Shown one piece after another: positions 47,280-58,749 of a stretch of 64,000 bases of DNA; position 1 is the first letter of the stretch; the number at the start of each line of letters is the position of its first letter. Position numbers and translations under genes: made by a program. The notes below the pieces were generated by a model. It worked only from the letters and a program-made list of their open reading frames with translations, ran no database searches and was not told where the DNA came from. Location of the stretch: NCBI GenBank assembly GCA_951799425.1, contig OX637406.1, positions 24,856,390 through 24,920,389 on the forward strand, read 5' to 3'. The DNA is from Ilex aquifolium (Eukaryota > Streptophyta > Magnoliopsida > Aquifoliales > Aquifoliaceae).

Positions 47280-49151
47280 TGTAACGCCCCAAAATCCCCC
47301 TTGAACGGCATTAATATTTAAAACCATTCACATCATGAGAGCAACTAATAAAATTCATAAATAAACGAATTTCCATTCATCATCCATAATATCTACAACA
47401 TCATCCAAAAGAATATGTCAAACCATGGCCATTACATCCCAAAAGAATATGTCAAACTATGGCAATTACGCCCAAAAGAATATGCCAAACTATTATCTCG
47501 CAGCGGAATAACGAAAATATTTACATGAACATTATCTCAAAATGAATCTCCTAGTCTAGAACATAACAAGAACAATTCTAGAAATCTCCCTCCAGATCCA
47601 CTTGAGCTTCCCAAAGTACATGCTCGTCCACTCCGAGCTCTTCCTCTAAACCAAAATCTGAAAAGAATGTTGTTTGTAGGGGGTGAGCACTAAGTTCTGT
47701 AGGAAAATCCTCCCAAACTCGAACAAGTTTTGAAAATATATAAAACAGGTAGGTCTCATTTCACAAATATCATATATAACTTTTGACATAAAACAGTGAC
47801 ATTTCAACGGATCTCCATTTTACGCAACAACAATAAATTAAATGAAGAAGTAAAACCAATTCCCAACAATAAGCCATTTCCAACCATAAACCATTTCTAA
47901 CAAGTTCTTGTAATAAACTATTTCCACAACAATACACAACAGCCCACAATTTGTACCATTTCCCACCATGTATCTCAAAACACAATTTGTATCTCAGGTA
48001 TGATGTATGACATCGCATGAATAAACACATCGAGAATATCCTGGCCCACACACACACACACAATCCTCGCAAGGATATACAACTTTAGGAAGGGCGTATA
48101 CCAATGCATCAGCATGGATGATCTAACCCAGGAATAGTATACTAATTCTCAGCCTCGATACCACATGAGCGAATAGTAGTTTGGTCCTCGCAAGGCACTA
48201 ACCCCACTACGAGTGATAGAGAACTTTCAAACCCACACGGAGTAAGAAACGCATCTGACCCACTTTACGATACTCGGTCAACGCCCACCCATGGTCATCC
48301 AAACATCCACAAGAGATACAATACAAACCCATTTCCTTAAATCACAAGCAAATCCAAAAATTTTCAAATTTCACATGTATTATTCCAATAGAACAATTTA
48401 AGAAAATATGCAAGAGATCATCAAAAATATCATTTTATTGTTCAATACAGAGCACTAGAGTTTTGAAATCAAGAACAAAGGAATATTGAGAGAAAAATCC
48501 ATTTTTCTTGAAAACTAGGGTTTTCAAGACAAGAAGAAGAGATTTCATGGCTATCCAACCATAGCTTCCTTCAAAAAATGGTAATATTTGTAAGAATATC
48601 AAGAAATAATGATTCCATAACATATGTCTAAGATTTAGAGTCAAAACATATGCATATATAAGTCCTAGCATCAATGAACAAGAGTGAGAAGAAACCCCTA
48701 CCTAGCTTCCTTAGTGTTCTTGAAAAACTAGAAGATTTGATCCACTTCAATGTGAAAATCCCTCTTGATCAGGGTAAAAATTTATGGTCCAAATACTAAG
48801 GCAGTGTCAAAATCTTTCCTACCCAAATTCTATCTAAAATGTGTTTTAATTTCGGAATACTTCCTAACTTCTAATACACCCCATATTACCTCTCCCAATG
48901 TTTCTCAACCTTCCGAATTCAATGGAGACCTTATTTTGACCTAAAAATATTTAGAAACTTACTTAATCACTGTTCTCAAGGTTAAACATATTCAAAACTA
49001 AGTTTGACTCAAAAGTCAATTCGTTCGAAACTCAAACTTCATGCTCAATCTTTCAACAATGATTCTAAGTTTCTACCATTCATTTTATTCATCTTAGGAG
49101 AACTCTTAAGATAATAGTATCCTTATTTAATTTTTAATATGGGGTCTTACA
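47280..49151 (-). mobile_element. 5' LTR of the B element (B4), promoter deleted
   Basis: It is colinear with the 3' LTR except for one deletion of about 430 bp at 48,769. There CCTCTTGATC joins AGGGTAAAAA, removing what corresponds to about 33,337-33,770 of the 3' LTR, including the TATA box and the whole palindrome cassette. A shared ATC at the joint suggests microhomology repair. The LTR is otherwise similar, and the element cannot now use this promoter. Confidence 0.9.
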
Positions 49152-49156
49152 GGTTC

Positions 49157-49970
49157 AAATAAAAAACAATGAGAATCGTAGTTAAAGGCATCTAATCTAA
49201 ACAATGAGAATTCTAGTAAAGTGAAAGCATGATCACCAATCTTGGTGAGTGCAAAGGAAACAACACCTTCAACATACTCGTCCTCTCCATTGCATGTTCA
49301 CTGCATGTCCAATCGTATGGGCTGCTCTAAAATAAAAAAAGTCAGATCATAGAAATTTTGAATACACCAAACCAAGCTCATAAAAAATCAGGATAAAGAA
49401 AACAAAGATAATAAAAATGCTAAAAATATCAAAACTCAAATCATGTAAGACCCTAATTTTCTAATGGGGAAAAGGGTTTTCCCAGACTCAATGTTAATGT
49501 TTGGTGCTCCGACGATCCATCGTATCCCAAGAAATCAACATGATTCAAAGAGCCAACTGCTGGTGAGAGAGTCGATGATAACAATGGAATATAGCTTCAG
49601 ATGATGTATGTGATTGTTCAATGTTCTCAATGTCGGCTTAGAGCGGTCCGCCTTGTAGGCCTTGCAGGTGATCAAACAACTTTTTCATAATCTTTTGAGA
49701 AAACTATGTTCTATACGAGTGATGTTGTTTGGTGGTTTAGAACATAACTAACTCAAATTTTACAAGGTAGGCCATGTTCATTGTTGATGGAGCTTGACAA
49801 TTTGGGAAGAGGAATGTGAAGCATAAGAAAATTATGGCAAAGACGATGAGCATTAGAGTTAATTACCTTAATGGTAGAAGACGAAGAGATAGAACCGTCT
49901 ATTGCATTAAGAGTTAATTACCTCTGATGATGGACAAAATAGTCTTATGCAAGATCAACAGTTGAGTAAA
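49157..49970. other. Unassigned interval between the B and Tat elements
   Basis: On the minus strand near 49,155-49,290 a stretch of about 45 open codons reads with protein-like composition (VEGVVSFALTKIGDHAFTLL). I do not recognise it, and it may be a gene fragment or chance. The rest shows no feature I can name. Confidence 0.35.
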
Positions 49971-50534
49971 TGATGCAGGTAATTAATGAGACAATTAATA
50001 AACCAATTAATGGCAAAAAGGTAAATATTGGGTCAACACACAGATATATAGTGGTTCAATTCGGGTGACCTACTCCACTCCAGGAAACGGCAATGGTGGC
50101 CGGAGAACCTTTATTAATGAAGTAAGGTGAATGGGAGAGAGAAAGAGTAATGGGTAGCTCCGGGAGAGGTACAATAGCTAGGAGAGAGAAAATCCATGTG
50201 TTAGGGTGTGTAGGGAGGTGTAGAGATATCTCAAGAGGAGTCATATCATGTAAAGAGAGCTTACAATTTATAGGCACAGAACCGTGGTTAAGGCGGTGAG
50301 TTGGGGGTAAAGATACTAGTTCTTCAAGGAGCCACAAAAGGTAAATACAATTAAAGGTTTTCTTGATCTTCGAGAGTGAGTATCTCGATAATTGCTCCCC
50401 ACATACTCTAACTATTCTTGTACTCCTTGGACCTTGAGCTGGGTCGAATTCACAAATTGGGCTTGATATGCCTTTTAGCTGATTTGGGCCTGCTTCATTT
50501 ATTAGGCCTAGCCTAGTTGAATCTGGGCTCGTCA
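49971..50534 (-). mobile_element. 3' LTR of the Tat element (left boundary approximate)
   Basis: The sense start is fixed by a PPT-like GCATGGGGGCAAA on the minus strand directly before TGACGAGCCC (50,534 downward). A minus-strand TATA, GCCTATAAATTGTAAGC, lies near 50,263-50,279. The segment GATATATAGTGGTTCAATTC near 50,042 resembles Tat-type LTRs. The left end is guessed at TGATGCAGG. Confidence 0.5.
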
Positions 50535-50823
50535 TTTGCCCCCATGCCCAAGCCCTTGAGGTGACAAGAGGTTGAGGGCATGAGAGTCTTTGGACAGATG
50601 AGGGTTTCTTGTTCTGCACGGTGGTAGCTTCTCTATCTGAAAAAGGTTCCTTGTCTCACATAGTGGTAGCTCCTTCAATCTCCTGCTCCGTTTGCACCTT
50701 GAGAGCTCGTTCTCTTGATTCTTCCCATTTTATTGCGGTACTGCCACCAAGTTAGAGAGGATTCAATTCAAAACCCCCTTTTCCCCTATTTTGGGTATTC
50801 TCCATAGGGTTTCAAAAGGTCAG

Positions 50824-50831
50824 TATTTATA
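50824..50831 (+). promoter_or_regulatory. Candidate TATA box for the antisense ORF
   Basis: TATTTATA on the plus strand, about 120 bp before the ATG at 50,954 and outside the LTR, in a position to drive the antisense transcript. Not proven. Confidence 0.4.
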
Positions 50832-50953
50832 GAGCCCATTTCATTCCTCTTTCTTTGCACCCTTTTCCTTGAGAAATTGGAGCCTCCATTGAAGGTTGGG
50901 AAGGGTTTAAGGAGAGGGCATTTTCAAAGATTATTTCAGAAGAAGATCTATCA

Positions 50954-51274
50954 ATGGAGAAGAGTGAGGAGCCAAAAGGCGGATTAGCAGGTGAAGAAGA
51001 CAATGTTAGTGGAAGCAGTAAAGCCATGGGAGCTGGAGACTTCGGAGATCGAGTGGAGCTAGTCGGCGACACAAGCGGATTGCTGGGTGACGCTAGTCAG
51101 CTGCTGGGTGACGTCAGTCAGCCGTTGGGCGACGCTAGTAGAGGAGAAGGGGAGCACGTGGGAGACGCCCAGGGCGCTGGGATTGGCGATGCAGGAGCAG
51201 CAGTAGGAGGCGTCATCCAGGCAGGCAACGTCACCCAGGTGTCAGGGGGCGCTGGTCCGAGGCAAGGAGGGTGA
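50954..51274 (+). CDS. Small ORF with GD-rich repeats, 5' of the antisense ORF
   Basis: 106 codons beginning MEKSEEPKGGLAGEEDNV. The middle repeats a GD-S-LLGD unit (GDTSGLLGD, GDASQLLGD, GDVSQPLGD), encoded by a short tandem repeat at 51,065-51,140. It has no known domain. It could be the first exon or leader of the antisense gene, or a broken part of it. Confidence 0.4.
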   Translation: MEKSEEPKGGLAGEEDNVSGSSKAMGAGDFGDRVELVGDTSGLLGDASQLLGDVSQPLGDASRGEGEHVGDAQGAGIGDAGAAVGGVIQAGNVTQVSGGAGPRQGG

Positions 51275-51548
51275 CGCCCTTGGTGGTTCTTGGCGCGTGG
51301 GCGCTGTCAGGCAGACTAAAGGCGACATCGGGCTAGGCGTTACTGGCACACCGGGCGATGCCAGCCAAGCGCAGATGGGAAGTTGGCGGCGGTGTTGGCG
51401 GTGGGCAGCGGTCAGGTAACAACGCTGGCGGTAGGCACGGGTTAGGCAACCGTGTCTGCGGTCTGGGCGATTGTGGCAACTTTGATGGGAACCTAAGACT
51501 GGGTGAATCCCTTCGCGGTAGACTGGGCACTAGGAGAGTGGACCATGC

Positions 51549-53625
51549 ATGGAGGAGACAAACTTGGGCACCGAGACCCCGCTCAGAGAGGTAGATGGAC
51601 CAGGTTGTGGAGGGGATCGAGGTACCGCCACCTTGCTGACTTTTTTGTTAATCCCGACGCCCGTTCATCTTCATTGTCTTTTATTATTATGCCAGGTGCC
51701 CGAGCCAGTAGGGGCAATACAGTGGATGTTAGGCAGGTTTCACGACAAGGCAAAGGGATCACTGAAGGCGACAGTTCGAAGGTAACCTCCATTTTTAGCT
51801 CGATTGACTGTGAAGACGATGTCACCCGTATTGTGTCTTTATACCGTATCCCTCCTACTTTCATGTGTCGTCTGGTGGTGGAGGATGAGCCAGTATATTG
51901 TGACTCTTCCAGTGAGATTGTTCTTTATGAGGATGCCTTAGAGGTGGGTTTAAGATTCCCAATACCCGGACCAATCTGTCGGATTCTAGGGCACCTTTCG
52001 CTGGCTCCCGGGAGGTTGGCTCCCAACGGGTGGAGAGTGATCTTAGCGTTTTTCTCACTGTGGCGGCTAGTTCATAGTGCTGATGTTCCTCCCCCATTTG
52101 AGGAGTTTTTGGCCATGTATGTGCTCCTGGATAACCCCTTTCCTCATCAAGCGTGGTGTCGTTTCTCCCCGAGGTTGGGCAAGTTCATCATTGGGCTTCC
52201 TTCGAACTGTCATAGCTGGAAGTCTAAGTTCTTCTTTGTTGGAGGAGAGTGGGCCACCGAGGATGACTATGACCTTGTGCCTTCGCGGTGGGACACCGTC
52301 CTGAGGACCAAGCTAGGTAAGAATTCCACTTTCATTTTTACTTTTGGTGGTCACATATCTGTTCTCATTGTGTGATTGGTTCCTTTGTAGTTTAACCCAC
52401 ATTATCTGTGGAGCAGGAGAGTAGGCTGCAAATAGTTTGTGATCATCCTTTCAAGGAATTTTTGAAAATTATGTCCGCGTCAAGTCGTCCTAAGGTTTCT
52501 CATAGGCTGAAGAGGAAAGGTATATGATCCTTCCAACAAACACTTGATGGTTATGGTGTTGTAAGCTCTTTGTCTTACACCAAGTTTGCAGGTACTTCTA
52601 TTGATAGGGCGATGGTGGAGGTTCTCTATGCTTCCATGGTGGCGTCTTCCCCTCCTTCTTCTAAGAGGGCAAAGTCTGATGCCCCCAGCCCCTCTCAGCC
52701 GGGGCCTGTTGGCCCAGTCCGTTCCCGGGAAGCTGGAGTTGGTGATGCCCCCACTCCTTCCCCTGTTGTGATCCCCTCGCCTTCTAGAGCTCATCCTAGT
52801 ATGGTTGTAGGGATTGAGGCTCCAATGCGGTCTCCTAAGAGGACTGAGGCTCCGCCTAGCTGTCTTGCTTCTAGCAGTGGTTCGGTGTCCATGCTGCAGG
52901 ACGTGAATCTGGCCAAGGAGCTATTATGGGGGTTTGTGACTATCGCGAAAATCCAAAAGGTTGGTTCTCGAGGTCCAAAGGGCATCATCGATGCAGCAAT
53001 GGAGGGCTTTGTTTTGGTATGCCTTTTATTCATCTTTGATCTTGTGCCTGATTTCTTTCTTTTCATGTTCTGCCTTTTGAATTTTTGTAGGTGGCTGCTG
53101 TTTTTCTCTGCTTGTTTTCAAGTACGATGAAGCTTAGAAAGGCACTCAATGGTCAGGCAGTGGAGAGGCAGCCACGAAGGACTGCTGAGGAGCAATTGGG
53201 GCTCGAGAGGCAGGCGTTAGAGGCTGCCGAGGAACAGTCAGGTCTAGCACATGAGAGAGCTGCCACACTTGAGACCGAGCTTCTGGCGTCCCGTGAGAGG
53301 GTCGCCCAGCTGGAGGCTGACATAGAGGCTGCCTACGCAAGAGTAGAGACAGCGCTGCGAGAGGGCCGTGGCAGAGGTTGACCTTCGAGTAGCTCTTGAG
53401 AGAGCTACTTGGGCAGAGGCTTACTCCGTGGAGATGGAGAAGAAAAAAGATGCTGCTGAGAGGGCCGTGGCAGGCGCCTTTATTGATTGCTATGAGGAGT
53501 TCAAGGGGAAGGTCTCAACAGTTTTTCCCGCTTATGATTTTTCTAACTTTGTTCCTTATGAGGCTCCAATGACTGATGATGAGGAGAAGAGCTTTGATGG
53601 GAGTGGATCGGGGAGCAGCAAGTGA
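51549..53625 (+). pseudogene. Tat antisense ORF (putative gypsy-type transposon domain), spliced
   Basis: Read with four short introns (51,622-51,695; 52,317-52,390; 52,520-52,591; 53,017-53,090), all GT...AG and 72-74 nt. The product holds ALEVGLRFPIPGPICRILGH and WKSKFFFVGGEWA, matching the plant putative gypsy-type transposon domain (Pfam Transposase_28, from memory). It then has a Ser/Pro-rich region, an Ala/Glu-rich coiled coil (53,150-53,460) and an acidic-Ser end. The frames join across introns 1, 3 and 4. Exon 3 opens with a TAA in the expected frame, and a one-base shift occurs near 53,360, so this copy is probably broken. The function of these antisense ORFs is unknown. Confidence 0.7.
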
Positions 53626-53859
53626 TGTCAGGAGTATGGTATTTTTATCTAGTGTTTTTGTTGCTAGGCATGTTCTTTCTTTTGTAGATGGTTTACGAAC
53701 GTTTATGGAATGAGATACAACCTTTTTTTTTTTGGAGAAGGCAAAGTCTTGTGACGTTTTATTTCATAATCCAAAGTAAGTAATAATGAAAATTGACCAA
53801 AACAACAATAGATAATTTAAATGGTGACTACTGACTTATACACTCACTGCCTTACCCCC

Positions 53860-55402
53860 AGCTACTGGTAATATTTCTTTAGGTGCTCTGCGTTCCATGG
53901 ATGGGCCAGAACTTTCCCCTCAGAGTTTTGAATTCTATAGGTGTCCAATCTTACAACTTCTGTGACTGTGTAGGGTCCTTCCTAGTTAGGTCCTACCTTC
54001 CCTTCCTAGGAGTATTTGGTACACAGGATGACCTTTTTGAGGACTAGGTCCCCGGGCAAGAAGGAGTGAGGCTTCACCCTCGAATTGTAGTACTTGGTCA
54101 TGCGATGCTTATACTCTGCATTCCTGGGCATGACTATCTCCCTCTCCACGTCTACCAAGTCGAGGTTGATATGGAGGCCTTCTTCATTACTGGTAGGTTC
54201 ATGGTGTTGGACCCTAAGGGAGTGTACCCCAATCTCAACGGGTATGACCGCCTCTGTCCCATAGGCTAGGGAAAAAGTGGTCTCACCCATGGGGCTTCTC
54301 AGTGTCGTCCGGTAAGCCCACAGTACTCTTGGGAGTTCGTTTATCCATCATCCTTTCGCACTCTCCAATCTGATTTTCAAATTATGGAGGATGGTCTTGA
54401 CGGTGACCTCCGCCTGTCTGTTCACCTATGGATGGGTCGGGCTGGAGTGGGGCTACTTGATCTGTAGGTCAGCGCAGAAGCCGTTGAGGAGTTTGTTGTC
54501 AAACTGCTTGGCGTTATCGCTTACAATTGCATGGGGTATCCTGAAGCAGTAGACTATGCTCCTCCAGATGAAGTATTTCACCTTCTGGTCTGTTATCCTT
54601 GCCAAGGCTTCGGCTTCTGCCCACTTGGTGAAGTAGTCGATGGTTATCACTACAAATTTGCACTGGCCTCAACTCATGGGTAAGAGACCTAGGATGTCGA
54701 TCACCCACACGGAAAAGGGCCAAGGGCTCTGAATGGTGGTGAGCTCTTCAGGTGGCTTTGTGGGTATAGTTGCAAAGCGTCGGCACTTATCGCACTTCCT
54801 GACGAACTCTTGGGCGTCTCTGATCAGACTAGGCTAGTAATAGCCTTGCCTTACTACTTTGTGGGCCAGTGCATGCCCTCCCAAGTGATTTTCACATATC
54901 CCTTCGTGGATTTTCCTTATGGCACAATTGGCTTCCTCGGGGGTAAGACAGCGGAGAAGTGGCAGTGAGTAACTCTTTTTGTAGAGTGTGTCACGTAAGA
55001 TGACATACCTGGATGCTCTCATCCTTAACTTTTTGGCTTCCACTAGGTTGTTCGGGAGAGCGCCCTCCTCTAGGTAGGCTCAGATGGGTGTCATCCAGTT
55101 GGCTTCAGAGGATGTACAATTAACATCATCCTCCTCTGTCTTGAAAGTGTGTGGCTTAAACTAGTGGGCTATCAGTGCAGGGTCCATGAGTATGTTGGCA
55201 GACGCGAATTTGGTGAGGGCGCCTACCATGGCGTTCTCCTCTCGGGGAACATGGTGGATTTGGAAGTAAGTAAACCTTTTTAACAATACTTGGACCACTG
55301 ATAGGTACTCTTACATATTTTCCTCATTTCCTTCAAAGTCTCCTTTTACCTGGTTGATTATCAGTTGTGAGTCATTGTAGGCTATCAGGCAGAGGGCCTC
55401 CA
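53860..55402 (-). pseudogene. pol: Tat pol: end of second RNase H and integrase
   Basis: Starting at 55,402 and reading downward, the frame resumes the second RNase H with its third acidic residue in YNDSQLII. Then come the integrase zinc-binding region (IHEGICENH, KCDKCRRFA), the core with Asp in VWVIDILG and IVSDNAKQF and Glu in RQAEVTVK, and the C-terminal FSLAYGTEAVIPVE. In-frame stops occur, for example near 54,838, 54,670 and 54,430. It is joined to the upstream part across the hAT insertion at 55,411-61,983. Confidence 0.85.
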
Positions 55403-55776
55403 TCTCCAGTTAAGCCTGTCAAAATCCAACACGACACGATTAACCGACATGAATCGACACGGATTAAGCAGGTTTAGGTGAGACCTTAACGGGTTCGAGT
55501 GATAAACAAGTTGACCCGTTTAACACGTTTAATAAACGGGTCGTGTTCGGGTGAGACATGTCAACCCGTTTAACCTTTTAAATAAAATTAATATAATAAT
55601 AAATTAATAATTATTTTTAAAAAATTAACCATATATTTTTTTTAATGAAAGCTACACATAAAATATATAAAGTTATTTTTCCCTAACCTTAATCTAATTC
55701 CATCTACGCTGAACGGTTGAAGCTTTGGTGTTGCGCCTCCAGGCCCTCCAGCCTCCACTCTTCTGTTCTTCTGCTC

Positions 55777-55801
55777 CTCTCTCTCTCTCTCTCTCTCTCT
55801 C
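55777..55801. repeat. CT microsatellite
   Basis: About twelve CT units in the 5' region of the hAT element. Confidence 0.9.
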
Positions 55802-56374
55802 ACACCGAGCTGTGAGCAGGTAAATCTTCGAAACAGCGAGCAGGTAAATCTTCGAGCCATTTCAAATCTTTGGGCTAGGTTGAGTCGTTGACCACAGAGC
55901 TTGCTGACCAATGTAAATCTTTAGACATTTCAAATCTTAGTCCTGATTTGATTAGTTGATTTTAGATCTGTATTAGATCGGTATTTCAGTGTTAGATCGG
56001 TAAGTCGGCTCAGTGTTAGATCGGTATTTCAGTGTTAGATCTGTATTTAGATATGTGTTCTTTGTTATTCGAATGTGCTGCTGATGAATAAAATTAGATC
56101 GGTAAGTCTTTGTTATTCGACTGTTCTTTGTTATTCGACTGTTTTCATGATGTCTATATGACAGATAATTGATACTTTTATGTTTCTCTCTAATTAGTAG
56201 TTAAAATTAGCATATTACTATGCCATTTTAAGACTAATTATACTTTGATGGAGTTTAAATGATGACATTTCAGGGCATAAATTGTACAAGGGACCAAAGG
56301 CGATGGATATCAGACTTTCATGCAACACCATCATATTCTGGAGCAAAATTGGAAAATCTTGGATCAAGGCAAGA

Positions 56375-56682
56375 ACGTTCGAACGCCAATCAACGTTCGA
56401 ACGTTACCTTCAATCATGTGAAAACCAGACTGCAGAGACATGGCGTGTTGCAGCCAAGAAGGAAGACCCTGAGGTACTTGAGTACCACGTTCGAATGCCA
56501 ATCAACGTTCGAACGTCCCCTGAAATTATTTGAGGACCATGATGCTGCATTGAGTGTGGAAATGAACTTCACAGAAGACCACAGGCCACTTGAGTGGGAA
56601 GGTCAGACCTCATCTGGCATTCGAACGCCCATCAAACAAAGATAGAAAACAATGGTCAAACGCCAGACAACGTTCGAACGTT
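56375..56682. repeat. Palindrome cluster, CGTTCGAACG type (outer C LTR)
   Basis: At least six copies of ACGTTCGAACG(T) or decayed forms (for example CATTCGAACGCC), ending about 94 bp before the TATA box. Confidence 0.9.
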
Positions 56683-56909
56683 GTCTGCAGACTGGCTGCA
56701 GAGTGGTTAGCTTTCACTTGGACTTGGGCGGCTATGCACTATTCATTCACCCCCTCTTGTCGCCTCCTCCTTGCCTATAAATACTCCCATTTTGGGAGAG
56801 TAAAGGGGGTGGTAGAGAGCTTAATGGAGGCTTAGACTCCCACTCATATAGTAGAATTGTCTTATATTTACTTGTATCAAGGGAGATAGTTCATCTTTTG
56901 GTTATGGAT

Positions 56910-58749
56910 TGATTAGTACTTAAAATTAGCATTTTACTATGCCTTTTTTAGACTAATTGTACTTTGATGGAGTTTAAGTGATGACATTTCAGGTCCTAAA
57001 ATGAACAAGGACTCAAGAACAACAAGTATCACCCTTTAGTGTAACACCAGCACATTAGGGAACAAAATTGGAGAAGCTTGGAGCAAAGCAAGAACGTTCG
57101 AACGTCAACTCACGTTCGAATGTCCACTTGAACTATGAGTAGACCAGACTACTGAAACATGGCGTGTTGCAGCCAAGAAAGAAAGACCCTGAGGTACTTG
57201 AGTACCACGTTCGAATGTCAATCAACGTTCGAATGTCCCATTTAATTATTTGAAGATCAGACTGATGCATGGAGTGTGGAAATGGACTTCACAGAAGACT
57301 ACAGGCCACTTGAGTGGGAAAGTCAGACCCCATCACACGTTCGAATGACCATCAAGCAAAAACAGAGACAACGTTCGAATGTTGTCTCCAAACTGGCTAC
57401 AGAGTGGTTGCTTTTCACTTGGACTTGGACGGCATACACAATTCTTTCACCCCCTCTTGTCTCCTCCTCCTTGCCTATAAATACTCCCATTGTTGGAGAG
57501 CTTAGAAGAGACTTGGTAGAGAGCTTAGACTCCCACTCATATTATTGTAGAGTAATCTTATATTTCCTTGTATGAAGAAGTAGTTGTTCTAGAGATTGGT
57601 TTGGCATTAATCCAACATCTCTTAGCTTGTTGTAGAATTAGTCTTAAGCTTATGCTTTCATTTACATGCATAGAGGGAGATAGATTACCTTTGGTTGTGG
57701 ATCACCCTCCAAAAGTGACTACCTTTCTTCTACTTTTAATTTGTGTTTCATTCACTTCCATTGCTTGAGCTTCTTTCTTCCCTTAGAGGAGTGAAACTCT
57801 TCCACCTTTCTAGAGCTTCGCCAAAGTCGTGAAGGGTGGAACGTGATTCACTCATTCTTTGTAGAAGATCGGCTCCCTGTTTAGTGTGCTTTGCTTTGTG
57901 ATCCCTCTACTTGGAGGAATGAGCATCACTCACTTTTTTAGCTTTACCAAAGTCATGAAGAGTGAGTAGTTTCTCATTCACTCTTTAGTAAGAGGAGAAG
58001 GACATGTATAAATTATCTGGACGTTATATTTGTGCAATTTTGATTATGCTTAATGTTTTATATTCCCCATACTTATTGAATGATTGATTGCATCTAGTAA
58101 AGCTAAGGTACTTTATATAACCAGGAGTTCTTTCTATAACATAGATAACTCTTGTATAGAAAGACTCATTGGTTCAAGACAAGTACCCCGACTAGATCTT
58201 CATGACTACCCTTCAATCTTCACCATTATTGTGCTTCAATTAAAGAATGGAAATGGAACATTAATGTCATGATTGGATGTCTTGTAGAAACACTTGCTTG
58301 TTTGTAGACGGGTTAAGTCTCGGCATAGACAATTCTTGTAAACTTCTAGAAAGACATCGGAATCATGTTCTTAATTCTCATAATCCACCTTTATCTTCCG
58401 ATTAACCTATTGTTGACACAGGGGTTAATTGAGTTATCAAGCACAAATATAACAAACCAGATAATTAGCTACATATCCAGATCCTTGAGCTAAAGAGTGA
58501 CTCTTTTACATTAGAGCTTATCTCATATTTTGTTTAGAAAATTCTCTTGGAAAGAATCTTATATTCTGTCCAGGAAATCTCATATATCACACAACTTCAA
58601 ATCTCAAGGGTTACAATCACTAGGTCTCCACCAATGCTTATCTCAAAACACCAACAAGAGTTCCCTGTGGATTCGACTCCGGACTCAAACCAGATTATTA
58701 CTACAACTTGACCGCCTGCACTTGGGTGTACACATTTCGGATCAAGTCA
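56910..58749 (+). mobile_element. Solo LTR, family C copy 3 (inner), inserted in C copy 2
   Basis: It begins TGATTAGTACTTAAAATTAG and ends GGATCAAGTCA. It is flanked by an exact TGGAT at 56,905-56,909 and 58,750-58,754. It is 1840 bp with no internal domain. The TATA box at 57,476-57,483 reads TATAAATA. The repeat of GGATCACCCTCCAAAA at 57,688 (inside the inner copy) and 58,751 (where the outer copy resumes) shows the self-nesting. Confidence 0.93.
57094..57383. repeat. Palindrome cluster, CGTTCGAACG type (inner C LTR)
   Basis: Six copies such as ACGTTCGAACGT and ACGTTCGAATGT, in pairs with ten-odd-bp spacers, ending 93 bp before the TATA box. CpG to TpG decay (TTCGAATG) is common. Confidence 0.9.

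Larger units (their letters stand above)
31841..49151 (-). mobile_element. Family B element, non-coding LARD-like, containing the young A element
   Basis: On the minus strand, the 5' LTR is 47,280-49,151, the primer-binding site is at 47,264-47,275, the interior is 34,147-47,279, the PPT is at 34,147-34,166 and the 3' LTR is 31,841-34,146. The flanks are GCTTC (31,836-31,840) and GGTTC (49,152-49,156), a 4/5 match. After removing the A insertion the interior is about 3.3 kb, AT-rich, with no gag, RT or integrase motif in any frame. That fits a large retrotransposon derivative (LARD), dependent on proteins from another element. Confidence 0.85.

Noticed and set aside
50056..50619. 187-codon minus-strand ORF
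   Set aside because: It spans the Tat LTR, the PPT-like site and beyond, with no domain. It is best explained by the chance openness of the LTR.
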